The notes under the pieces: model-generated
Told to the model about the DNA's origin: nothing
The model's input: the letters and a program-made list of their open reading frames with translations, nothing else
The model's database searches: none
Shown: positions 6,682 to 14,044 of the stretch, piece by piece
Layout of the letters: each line of letters begins with the position of its first letter
Position numbering within the stretch: position 1 is the stretch's first letter
Made by a program: the position numbers and the translations under genes
DNA from: JAAYZM01 sp964510785
Lineage (GTDB): Bacteria; Actinomycetota; Actinomycetes; Actinomycetales; Cellulomonadaceae
Assembly: GCA_964510785.1 (NCBI GenBank)
Contig: CAZECM010000057.1
Location: forward strand, 1 to 19,605
DNA: 19,605 bases
Reading direction: 5' to 3'

Positions 6682-7890
6682 ATGGCGCACGGGCAGCCGG
6701 GTCGCGGTCCCACGATCTACGACGTCGCGCGAGCCGCTGGGGTGGCCCCTTCCACGGTGAGCCGGGCGTTCTCCCGGCCCGGTCGCGTCAACGCCGAGAC
6801 CGCCGAGCGCATCCGCGCCGTCGCGGAGGAGCTCGGGTATCGCGCCAACCCGCTCGCGCGCGCGCTGCCGACGGGCCGGACGTCGCTCCTCGCGCTCGTC
6901 ATCTCGGACGCGACCAACCCGTTCTTCTTCGACATCATCCGGGGGGCCGAGGAGGCCGCCGCGAAGGCCGGGTACACGCTCCTCGTGGCGGACACGCACG
7001 AGTCCGCCACGGCCGAGCGCGAGTCGCTCGAGCGGATCATCACCCTCGTCGAAGGGGTGGTGCTCGCGACGTCGCGGATGTCCGACTCCGCGATCCGTGT
7101 GGTCGCCAAGCAACGACCCACGGTGGTCCTCAACCGGGCGCTGACCGACGTGCCGAGCGTGCTGACCGACAACGCACGGGGCATGCGCCGGGCGGTCGAG
7201 CACCTCGCGGAGCTCGGCCACCACACGATCACGTACATCGCCGGCCCGGAGGCCTCCTGGGCGGACGGGATGCGGTGGCGCTCGTTGCACGACGGCGCCT
7301 ACGAGCTCGAGCTGCGCGCCCGGCGCATCGGCCCCTTCCCGCCCACGGTGCGCGGCGGGTGGCTCGCGGCGGCGGAGTTCGCGGCGCACCCCACGAGCGC
7401 GGTGGTCTGCTACAACGACCTGCTGGCGATCGGCCTCATGCGCGGGCTCGCCGAGCTGGGGGCACGCGTGCCGAGCGAGGTCTCGGTCATCGGCTTCGAC
7501 AACATCTTCGGCTCGGACTTCTGCACGCCGCCGCTCACGACGGTGGCGGCGCCGCTGCGGGCGCTCGGGGACCAGTCGGTGCGCCGGCTGCTCGCCCAGC
7601 TGCGCTCGTCCGCCGGACCCGAGTCGCGCCCCACGATGCTGCCGGCTCAGCTGCTCGTGCGCGCCTCGACGGCGCGGCCCGGCCGACGGCGCAAGCCCTG
7701 GGTCCGCGCGGCGGCGGCCGGCGCGCAGCAGGGTGCCGGCGTGCGGCCCTCGGGAGCGGCGGGCGCTCGCGGCTTCGTGACGACGGCCCCCCGGGGGCCG
7801 TCGTCGGCCACGGCTCAGGGCGCGAACAGCTCGCCGACGGCGGACAGCGAGGCGACGAGCCCCGGGATGCGCGAGCGAGTCGCGGAGTAG
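6682..7890 (+). CDS. LacI-family transcriptional regulator of the glucuronate island
   Basis: LacI/GalR repressor. The helix-turn-helix is at residues 11-33 (TIYDVARAAGVAPSTVSRAF), the hinge helix ends at about 62 (NPLARAL), and a periplasmic-binding-protein-like effector domain covers about 67-330 (ISDATNPFF, GVVLATSR, VCYNDLLAIG, VSVIGFDNI, PPLTTV). The effector is probably glucuronate, fructuronate or a glucuronide; this is inferred from position. Shared operators upstream of uidA/lacI and uxaC point to control of both operons. The start ATG at 6682 is the only start that keeps the normal short N-terminus before the HTH, and it appears leaderless. Oddity: the frame continues for about 71 low-complexity residues (332-402) beyond the usual end of the family, through the hairpin at 7779-7805 and 76 bp into the antisense of the kinase gene. 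A frameshift or lost stop near 7680-7777 may explain this. Confidence 0.9.
   Translation: MAHGQPGRGPTIYDVARAAGVAPSTVSRAFSRPGRVNAETAERIRAVAEELGYRANPLARALPTGRTSLLALVISDATNPFFFDIIRGAEEAAAKAGYTLLVADTHESATAERESLERIITLVEGVVLATSRMSDSAIRVVAKQRPTVVLNRALTDVPSVLTDNARGMRRAVEHLAELGHHTITYIAGPEASWADGMRWRSLHDGAYELELRARRIGPFPPTVRGGWLAAAEFAAHPTSAVVCYNDLLAIGLMRGLAELGARVPSEVSVIGFDNIFGSDFCTPPLTTVAAPLRALGDQSVRRLLAQLRSSAGPESRPTMLPAQLLVRASTARPGRRRKPWVRAAAAGAQQGAGVRPSGAAGARGFVTTAPRGPSSATAQGANSSPTADSEATSPGMRERVAE
7779..7805. terminator. bidirectional terminator-like hairpin between lacI and the kinase gene
   Basis: Arms 7779-7791 and 7793-7805 (GACGACGGCCCCC and its complement) are perfectly complementary over 13 bp around one central C. 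It starts 10 nt past the kinase stop and is placed to end transcription from both convergent units. There is no T-tract, common in high-GC genomes. It lies inside the nominal lacI reading frame. Confidence 0.65.
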
Positions 7891-9365
7891 GCGGCGACGA
7901 GCTCCGGGTCGGCCGGCACGCGCACGGCGTCGGCCTCGCCCGGCCCCTGGACGAGCGCGAGCCCGCCCGCGAGCGAGTCCGCCCGCCCGAGGGCGAACAG
8001 GCCGAGCGCGGCCGCGCCGAGCGCGGAGCCCTCGGCCGCGCCCACGGTGTAGAGGGGGCGGTCGACGACGGCCGCGAGCACGTCGCGCCACAGCGGGGAC
8101 CGGAACGCGCCACCCGTGGCGCGCACCGACGTGACCCCCTCGGGGGCGAGCCGGTCGAGCCGGTCGACGATGGTGCCGAGCTGCAGGGCCACGCCCTCGA
8201 CGGCGGCACGCACGAGGTGCGCCCGGGTGTGGGCGCGCCGCAGCCCCAGGTACGCGCCGGGGACGTCGGGGTCCCACAGCGGGGCGCGCTCGGCGAGCAG
8301 GTACGGGATCATGACGAGGCCGTCGGAGCCCGCCGGGACGCGCGCGGCGAGCTCGAGCACACGCTCGTCGACGCTCGGCCCCTCGCCGTCGTCGGCCGGT
8401 CCTTGCAGGTCGGGGGTGAGTGCGGAGCCGGCCCAGCGCACGACGACGCCGCCGTTGCTCACGGCGCCGCCCACGACCCATGCGTCGGCCGTGAGCGCAT
8501 AGCAGAACAGCGAGGGGTCGAGGTCCTCCGGCGGGGTCGCGACGACCATGCGCGCCGCCCCCGAGGTGCCGAGCGAGAGGCCGACGACGCCGGGGTCGAG
8601 CGCACCCGTGCCGAGGTTGCCGAGCGGGCCGTCCGCGGCGCCGACGACCACGGGTGTGTTGACCGGCAGGCCCACGCGGGTCGCGACGGCGCGCGACAGC
8701 CCGAGGATCGCCGTGGTCGGCAGGATGTCCGGGAGCTGGTCGGTCGAGACCCCGGCGCGGGCGGTCGCGCGCTCGCTCCACGTACGCGTGCGCCGGTCGA
8801 GGAGCGCCGTGCCGGAGGCGCTCGACAGCTCCGTCGCGAGCGTGCCCGTGAGCCGCCACAGGACGTAGTCCTTGAGGCCCACCCACCAGCGCACGCGCGC
8901 CGCGGTCCCGGCGTCGTGCCGGGCGAACCACATGAGCTTGGTGAGCGGCGTCATCGAGTGCACGGGGGTGCCGGTGACGGCGTGCAGCTCGAGGGCCTCT
9001 CCCGAGGCGCGCAGCTCGGCCGCCTCGCCGGCCGACCGAGCGTCGGCCCAGGTCAGCAGGGGAGTCACGGGGACCATCCGCTCGTCGAGACCGATGAGCC
9101 CGTGCATCGCGGTGCTGACGCTCAGCGCCACGACCTCGGCGCCACGTGACGCCGCGACGGCATCGGCGAGCGCGCTGAGCGTCGCGGTGGCGACCGTCTC
9201 GGGGTCCTGCACCTGGTGGCCGGGGCGTGGTTCGAGCAACGGGTACTCGCGGACGGCCACGTGGCGCCACGTGCTCGCGAGCCCGAACGCCGCGACCTTG
9301 GCCGCCGTCGTGCCGACGTCGACGCCGATGACGACCTGGGCCGGCGGGCTCGCCGGGGAGCTCAC
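7815..9365 (-). CDS. FGGY-family carbohydrate kinase, gluconokinase-like
   Basis: A 516-residue sugar kinase. The N-terminal ATP/phosphate motif DVGTT is at residues 16-20, the substrate-side STAMHGLIGLDE at 84-95 and LLTWADARS at 103-111. SMTPLTKLMWF is at 137-147, the catalytic base is probably D245 in GAADGPLGNLG, SLGTSGA is at 264-270, GGAVSNGGVVVRW at 299-311, and the adenosine motif ATGGAFRS at 416-423. The combination of MHxL, WAD-R-S and SNGG-RW resembles FGGY gluconokinases rather than xylulokinases, so ATP-dependent phosphorylation of D-gluconate to 6-phosphogluconate is the best guess. A related aldonate cannot be excluded. Its GTG start (9365-9363) overlaps the uxuB stop by 4 bp, so it is translationally coupled as third gene of the uxaC operon. 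In a classical glucuronate operon one would expect uxuA or the PfkB-type KDG kinase here instead. Confidence 0.85.
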   Translation of the reverse strand: MSSPASPPAQVVIGVDVGTTAAKVAAFGLASTWRHVAVREYPLLEPRPGHQVQDPETVATATLSALADAVAASRGAEVVALSVSTAMHGLIGLDERMVPVTPLLTWADARSAGEAAELRASGEALELHAVTGTPVHSMTPLTKLMWFARHDAGTAARVRWWVGLKDYVLWRLTGTLATELSSASGTALLDRRTRTWSERATARAGVSTDQLPDILPTTAILGLSRAVATRVGLPVNTPVVVGAADGPLGNLGTGALDPGVVGLSLGTSGAARMVVATPPEDLDPSLFCYALTADAWVVGGAVSNGGVVVRWAGSALTPDLQGPADDGEGPSVDERVLELAARVPAGSDGLVMIPYLLAERAPLWDPDVPGAYLGLRRAHTRAHLVRAAVEGVALQLGTIVDRLDRLAPEGVTSVRATGGAFRSPLWRDVLAAVVDRPLYTVGAAEGSALGAAALGLFALGRADSLAGGLALVQGPGEADAVRVPADPELVAAYSATRSRIPGLVASLSAVGELFAP

Positions 9366-10735
9366 GGGGCGACCTCCCCGGCGAGGTCGCGCACCTGGGT
9401 CGCGACCTGGACGGCGACGGCCGCAGCCTCGGCCTCGTCGAGCCCCGGCCCGAGGGCGTCGAGCACCCGTGCCGCCGCGAGCTCGAGCTCCCCGGCGGCG
9501 AGGGTCGAGAGCTGCTCGCCGAGCACGTCCTCCACCGGCCCGCCCGCCCGCAGGTGCGCGACCCATGCCGCGATGATCCGCGTCGCGGCCTCGCCCGAGC
9601 GGCCCGCGGCGCGCTCGGCGCGCAGGATGGGGACGACGCGCTCCCGCAGCTTCTTCGAGCCGTCCACGGCGATCTGGGCCAGCAGGTGCCGGATCGCGGG
9701 GTTCTCGAAGCGCTCGAGCAGCGCCGCGCGGTACGCGACCAGGTCCGTGGCGGGCAGCACGAGGTGCGTGACGGCCTCGTCCCACCACGCCTCGACCCAG
9801 GTGCGGCACGTCGGGTCCGCCACGGCCTCCGCGACCGTCTCGTGCCCGCGCAGCGGCCCGGCGTACGCGAGGAGCGAGTGGGCGCCGTTGAGGAGGTAGA
9901 GCTTGCGCGTCTCGAACGGCTCGATGTCGTCCGTGAACGTGGCGCCGGCGTCCTCCCAGCGCGGTCGCCCGGCGGGGAAGGCACCCTCGAGCACCCACTC
10001 GGTGAAGGGCTCGGTCACGACGGGCACGGGGTCCTCGCGGCCCGTGGCCTCGCGCACCAGGGCGACGTCCTCGGCGGTGGGTCGGGGCGTGATCCGGTCC
10101 ACCATCGTCGTGACGAACGAGACGTGCTCGTCGATCCACTCGAGGAGGGACGGGTCGAGCAGGGCCGCGGCGTCGCGCACGACCGTACGGATCACGGCGC
10201 CGTTGCCCTGCAGGTTGTCGCACGGCACGAACGTGATCGCCCCGGCCCTCGCGGCGCGTCGTGCGAGCAGCCCCGCGACGAGCCGCACGGGTGCGGTGCG
10301 GCCGGCGGCGCGCGGGTCGGTGCGCAGCGCGGCGAGGTCCGCGGTGACGTCGGGGTGCGCGGTGTCGAGGTGGCCGTCGGCGCCGCGCAGGTAGCCGGCC
10401 TCGGTCACGGTCGACGTGACGAGGACGACGGCGGGGTCCTCGAAGTAGCCCAGCCATGCGGCGTCGTCGTCGGCGGCGTGGGCGGCGACGACGGCGGGGA
10501 TGATCTCGACGTGGTCGCCGTCGGCCGCTCGGGTGTCGAGCGTGTAGAGACCGTCCTGGGTGGCGAGCTGCTCGGCGAGCCCGGCGCTGCGGCCCGAGAA
10601 CGCGGCGATTCCCCACTCCTCGCCGTCGGACGCGTGCGTCGTGTACCAGGCCTGGTGGGCGCGGAAGAAGTTGCCGAGCCCCAGGTGGACGTGCCGCACG
10701 GGTGGCGCGGGTCGTTCCCGCCGCAGGGCGCTCAC
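9362..10735 (-). CDS. uxuB: fructuronate reductase / mannonate oxidoreductase (mannitol dehydrogenase family)
   Basis: A 457-residue long-chain polyol dehydrogenase. The nucleotide-binding motif GLGNFFRAHQ is at residues 19-28. The family catalytic signature K-x4-N-x2-H is at K278, N283 and H286 (RKLYLLNGAHS). Members include UxuB, UxaB, mannitol and arabinitol dehydrogenases; the coupling to uxaC points to UxuB, reducing D-fructuronate to D-mannonate with NADH. Length is a little under the roughly 485 of E. coli UxuB. The start GTG 10735-10733 overlaps the uxaC stop by 4 bp (GTGA), and the stop overlaps the kinase start the same way. Longer starts in the same frame would run antisense to nothing but inside uxaC and are rejected. 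Substrate is inferred from context; the fold is certain. Confidence 0.88.
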   Translation of the reverse strand: MSALRRERPAPPVRHVHLGLGNFFRAHQAWYTTHASDGEEWGIAAFSGRSAGLAEQLATQDGLYTLDTRAADGDHVEIIPAVVAAHAADDDAAWLGYFEDPAVVLVTSTVTEAGYLRGADGHLDTAHPDVTADLAALRTDPRAAGRTAPVRLVAGLLARRAARAGAITFVPCDNLQGNGAVIRTVVRDAAALLDPSLLEWIDEHVSFVTTMVDRITPRPTAEDVALVREATGREDPVPVVTEPFTEWVLEGAFPAGRPRWEDAGATFTDDIEPFETRKLYLLNGAHSLLAYAGPLRGHETVAEAVADPTCRTWVEAWWDEAVTHLVLPATDLVAYRAALLERFENPAIRHLLAQIAVDGSKKLRERVVPILRAERAAGRSGEAATRIIAAWVAHLRAGGPVEDVLGEQLSTLAAGELELAAARVLDALGPGLDEAEAAAVAVQVATQVRDLAGEVAP

Positions 10736-12147
10736 AGCCCGAACACCTCGACGGGGCGGCCGGCCACGAGGTCGACGGCGGTCTCGAGCGCCTCGTCGAG
10801 GTCGAGGCGGTGCTCCGCGACGAGCTCGGCGAGGAACCCCGCGTCGAGGCGGCGCGACATGTCGTGGCGGGCGGGGATGGAGCAGAACGCGCGCGTGTCG
10901 TCGATGAAGCCCGACGTGCGCGAGAGACCCGCGGACTCCGTCACGGCGAGGCGCCAGCGGCGGATCGCGTCCGGTGCGTCGAGGAACCACCACGGCTGAC
11001 CCACGTAGACGCTCGGGTAGAAGCCCGCGAGCGGGCCGAGCTCGCGGGAGAACACCGTCTCGTCGAGCGTGAAGAGCACGAGCTTGAGGTTCGGGTGCGT
11101 GCCGAAGCGTTCGAGCAGGGGGCGCAGCGCGTCCGTGAACTCGCCCCGGACGGGGATGTCGTGGCCCGTGTCCGGACCGAAGCGCTCGAGGCTCGCGGTG
11201 TGGTGGGAGCGGCGCACGCCCGGGTGGACCGTCATCGTCAGCCCGTCCTCGGTGGCCATGCGGGCCATCTCCAGGAACATGTGGCGGCGCAGCGCGACCG
11301 CCTCGTCGCCGGTGCCGGCGCCCGCGAGCGCACCGGCGTAGAGGCGCTCGGCGTCGGCGGGATCGAGCGGGGTGCTGCCGACGTCGTCGTGGCTGTGGTC
11401 CGTCGAGACCGCGCCGTGGGCCTTGAAGTGGGCGCGGCGGGCCTCCATCGCGGCGACCCAGCCGGCGTACGTGCCGGTGTCGGTGCCCGCCGCCTCGCCG
11501 AGCCGCGCGACGGCCTCGGCCCAGCCCGGCCGGGCGGACTCGAGGTAGCGGTCGGGCCGGAACGTCGGGACGACACGGCCCGTGAACGTGGGGTCGGCGG
11601 CGAGCGCGGCGTGGACGGCGAGGTCGTCGGCGGGGTCGTCGGTCGTGGCGAGCACCGCGATGTCGAACTGCTCGAACAGCGCGCGCGGGCGGAAGGCCGG
11701 CTCCGCGAGCGAGGCGGCGATCTGGTCGTAGATCGCGTCGGCCGTCTCGGCGCTCGGCCGCACGGTGATGCCGAAGATCTCGGCGAGCTCGGTGTCGAAC
11801 CAGTAGCGCACGGGTGTGCCGCGGAACACGTGCCAGTGCTCGCACAGCGTGCGCCACACCGCGCGAGACGCCTCGGGGTCGAGCTGCCCCTGCGCCACGC
11901 CGAGATGCTCGAGCGGGACCCCGGAGGCGTGCAGCAGCCGCGTCACGTAGTGGTCGGGACTGACGAGCAGGCTCGTCGGGTCCGCGAACGGCTCGTCGTC
12001 GAGCAGGAGCCGCGGGTCCACGTGGCCGTGCGGGGAGATGATCGGCAGCGCGCGAACGGCGTCGTACAGCTCGCGCGCGACGCCCCTCACCGCTGGGTCG
12101 GCCGGCAGCAGGCGGTCGGGGTGCAGGGTGAGGGGGGCGGGGGCCAT
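10732..12147 (-). CDS. uxaC: glucuronate isomerase
   Basis: Isomerises D-glucuronate to D-fructuronate (and galacturonate to tagaturonate), an amidohydrolase-fold enzyme in the cytoplasm. It has 471 residues against 470 in E. coli. H40 and H42 in ISPHGHVDP form the HxH at the end of the first strand. ATTDDPADDLAVH, PTFRPDRY, STDHSHDD, GQPWWFLDAPD and SGFIDDTRAFCSIPARHDMSRR are typical UxaC landmarks, and the divergent N-terminus resembles the actinobacterial branch. The start ATG 12147-12145 has GGGAGA about nine bases upstream. It is the first gene of the uxaC-uxuB-kinase operon. A LacI-type operator lies 32-55 bp upstream of the ATG (12179-12202), so repression by the local LacI protein is likely. 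Confidence 0.95.
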   Translation of the reverse strand: MAPAPLTLHPDRLLPADPAVRGVARELYDAVRALPIISPHGHVDPRLLLDDEPFADPTSLLVSPDHYVTRLLHASGVPLEHLGVAQGQLDPEASRAVWRTLCEHWHVFRGTPVRYWFDTELAEIFGITVRPSAETADAIYDQIAASLAEPAFRPRALFEQFDIAVLATTDDPADDLAVHAALAADPTFTGRVVPTFRPDRYLESARPGWAEAVARLGEAAGTDTGTYAGWVAAMEARRAHFKAHGAVSTDHSHDDVGSTPLDPADAERLYAGALAGAGTGDEAVALRRHMFLEMARMATEDGLTMTVHPGVRRSHHTASLERFGPDTGHDIPVRGEFTDALRPLLERFGTHPNLKLVLFTLDETVFSRELGPLAGFYPSVYVGQPWWFLDAPDAIRRWRLAVTESAGLSRTSGFIDDTRAFCSIPARHDMSRRLDAGFLAELVAEHRLDLDEALETAVDLVAGRPVEVFGL

Positions 12148-12178
12148 GGAGCGAGTCTCCCGGCGGTACCGCTCCGGC

Positions 12179-12202
12179 GGCAACCGCTTGCCATTTGTTG
12201 CC
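12179..12202. promoter_or_regulatory. LacI-family operator, three half-sites, upstream of uxaC
   Basis: The plus strand reads GGCAA-N4-TTGCC-N5-TTGCC. The first two blocks form the pseudo-palindrome GGCAACCGCTTGCC with a central CG; the third is a direct repeat of TTGCC five bases on. It matches the uidA/lacI site in spacing and in 17 of 24 positions. It sits 32-55 bp before the uxaC ATG. A separate 10-bp palindrome GCGGTACCGC lies at 12163-12172 between this site and the gene. I cannot pin down a convincing -10/-35 pair for uxaC. Confidence 0.75.
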
Positions 12203-12278
12203 TCGCCCAGCCGGCCGTCGTCGGCCCGGCTCTTTTGCGTTCGTCGCGTGTCGGTGGTCGCGGCTAACGTTGGCGGAC

Positions 12279-13205
12279 GTGCCAGCACCCGTAGTCCACG
12301 CCACCGCCCTGACCAAGAAGTACGGCGACCTCACCGCCGTCGACGCGATCGACTTCGAGGTCGCGCCCGGGGAGTCCTTCGGCCTGCTCGGTCCCAACGG
12401 GGCCGGCAAGTCGACCACGATGCGCATGGTGGGCGCGGTCTCGGCCCGGACGGGCGGGGAGCTGAGCGTGCTCGGGCTCGACCCGGACACGCACGGGCCG
12501 CAGATCCGCTCGCAGCTCGGCGTCGTGCCGCAAGAGGACAACCTCGACGCGGAGCTCAAGGTGCGCGACAACCTCATCGTCTACGGGCGCTACTTCGGGC
12601 TCCCCAAGGCGGTGTGCGCGCAGCGGGCGGACGAGCTGCTCGAGTTCGCCCAGCTGCAGGAGAAGGCCGGGGCGAAGGTCGACGACCTGTCGGGCGGCAT
12701 GAAGCGGCGGCTCACGATCGCCCGCGCGCTCATCAACACCCCGCGCGTGCTCATGCTCGACGAGCCCACCACTGGCCTCGACCCGCAAGCGCGGCACGTG
12801 CTGTGGGACCGGCTGTTCCGGCTCAAGGAGCAGGGCACCACCCTCGTCGTGACGACGCACTACATGGACGAGGCGGAGCAGCTCTGCGACCGGCTCGTGG
12901 TGGTCGACCACGGGCGCATCATGGCCGAGGGCACGCCGTCGGCCCTCATCCGTGAGTACTCCTCGCGCGAGGTGGTCGAGCTGCGCTTCGGCTCGGAGCG
13001 CAACGCCGTCGTCGCCGTTCAGCTCGAGGGGCTCGGCGAGCGCCTCGAGGTGCTGCCGGACCGGATCCTCATCTACACCGCGAACGGCGAGGAGATCCTC
13101 GAGCACGTCGCGCGCGCCGGGCTGCACCCCACCACGAGCCTCGTGCGCCGATCGAGCCTCGAGGACGTGTTCTTGCGGCTGACCGGACGGAGCCTCATCG
13201 AATGA
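12279..13205 (+). CDS. ABC-2 exporter ATP-binding protein, NodI-like
   Basis: A 308-residue ATPase of a drug/polysaccharide-type exporter (DrrA/NodI group). Walker A GPNGAGKST is at residues 38-46, Q-loop Q85, signature LSGGM at 137-141, Walker B VLMLDEP at 157-163, and the switch His is H194 in TTHYMDEAE. A C-terminal accessory domain (about 230-308) ends in LEDVFLRLTGR, typical for this group. The start GTG at 12279 is chosen because the protein then begins right before the ABC fold. A TAACGT box (12265-12270) eight bases upstream and the lack of a Shine-Dalgarno suggest a leaderless message. It overlaps the first permease gene by 4 bp (ATGA). Cargo cannot be predicted. Confidence 0.9.
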   Translation: MPAPVVHATALTKKYGDLTAVDAIDFEVAPGESFGLLGPNGAGKSTTMRMVGAVSARTGGELSVLGLDPDTHGPQIRSQLGVVPQEDNLDAELKVRDNLIVYGRYFGLPKAVCAQRADELLEFAQLQEKAGAKVDDLSGGMKRRLTIARALINTPRVLMLDEPTTGLDPQARHVLWDRLFRLKEQGTTLVVTTHYMDEAEQLCDRLVVVDHGRIMAEGTPSALIREYSSREVVELRFGSERNAVVAVQLEGLGERLEVLPDRILIYTANGEEILEHVARAGLHPTTSLVRRSSLEDVFLRLTGRSLIE

Positions 13206-14044
13206 GCACCGACTCAGCCGCCCCGGCGCAGGTCGAGACCGGTCCGCAGCGTCGCGCCCCTCACCGGCGCGGCGCCTGGTACGTCGCCGAGCATCAGTTC
13301 CGGGCGATGTTCAACTACAAGTGGACCGTCGTCATGGTGGGCATCGGCACGCCGCTGTTCTACCTGCTCGGCATCGGGCTCGGTCTCGCGACGCTGCTCG
13401 ACACCGACGTCGGGATGGGGCCGGGCGGCGCAGTGCCGTACGTCGTCTTCGTGGCCCCCGCACTGCTCGCCTCCGCGGCCGTCTCCGTCGCGACGGAGGA
13501 GTTCACCTACACGGTCATGAGCGGGTTCAAGTGGCGGCGCGTGTTCTGGGGCATCAACGCGACGCCCGTGGAGCCGGGGCAGATCGCGAGCGGGCTCGTG
13601 ATCGCCGTGGCCGCCCGCATGCTCTTCGGCTCGGCCCTCTACTTCGCGCTCATGGTCGCCTTCGGTGCCGTGGGCGACCTGTGGACGATCTGGCTGCTGC
13701 CGTTCGTCGGCGTGCTCGGCGGGCTCGCGTTCGGGCTGCCGCTGCTCGCGTACTCGGCGTCGCTCAAGGACGACGCCGGGCAGTTCGCGGCGGTGCAGCG
13801 CTTCGTGTTCACGCCGCTGTTCCTGTTCTCCGGCACGTTCTACCCGCTCGAGACCCTGCCCTCCGCGCTGCACTGGATCGGCTGGATCTCGCCGTTGTGG
13901 CACGCGAGCGAGCTCGGGCGTGTGCTCTCGTACGGGGCGCCCCGGCCCGGGTGGCTCGTCGCGGTGCACGTCCTCGCGCTCGTGGGGCTCGCCGTCGGTG
14001 GCTGGTTGCTCGCGCGGCGCGCCTTCACGAGGAGGCTGCGATGA
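13202..14044 (+). CDS. ABC-2 exporter permease, first of two
   Basis: A 280-residue membrane protein with about six predicted spans and an N-terminal cytoplasmic stretch of about 35 residues. NYKWTVVMVGIGTPLFYLLGIGLG is split between an amphipathic start and the first span. Then follow VAPALLASAAVS, the cytoplasmic EFTYTVMSGFKWRRVFWGI loop with its glutamate, LFLFSGTFYPLETLP and PLWHASELGR. The SGTFYPL and PLWHASEL landmarks belong to the NodJ-like ABC-2 permease family. It starts with ATG overlapping the ATPase stop and overlaps the second permease by 4 bp, so all three genes are one operon. The two permeases probably form a heterodimer on the ATPase dimer. Confidence 0.9.
   Translation: MSTDSAAPAQVETGPQRRAPHRRGAWYVAEHQFRAMFNYKWTVVMVGIGTPLFYLLGIGLGLATLLDTDVGMGPGGAVPYVVFVAPALLASAAVSVATEEFTYTVMSGFKWRRVFWGINATPVEPGQIASGLVIAVAARMLFGSALYFALMVAFGAVGDLWTIWLLPFVGVLGGLAFGLPLLAYSASLKDDAGQFAAVQRFVFTPLFLFSGTFYPLETLPSALHWIGWISPLWHASELGRVLSYGAPRPGWLVAVHVLALVGLAVGGWLLARRAFTRRLR

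Noticed and set aside
6552..6713. Upstream extension of uidA to 6713
   Set aside because: It would cover the promoter, operator and the lacI start. ATG 6551 has a perfect AGGAGG.
6460..9984. 1174-codon open frame on the minus strand under lacI and across the kinase
   Set aside because: Out of frame with the kinase and uxuB; Arg/Pro/Ser-rich nonsense with no motif. It only exists because stops are rare at this GC content.
12235..12270. Full -35/-10 promoter for the NodI-like operon using TTGCGT (12235-12240)
   Set aside because: The spacer to TAACGT would be 24 nt, too long; only the -10-like box is kept.
12148..12288. Upstream extension of uxaC
   Set aside because: It would cross the operator at 12179-12202. 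The ATG at 12147 has an RBS and gives the normal family length.
10736..12577. Upstream extension of the uxuB frame
   Set aside because: It runs inside uxaC in another frame. The GTGA overlap start at 10735 places the nucleotide-binding motif at the usual distance from the N-terminus.
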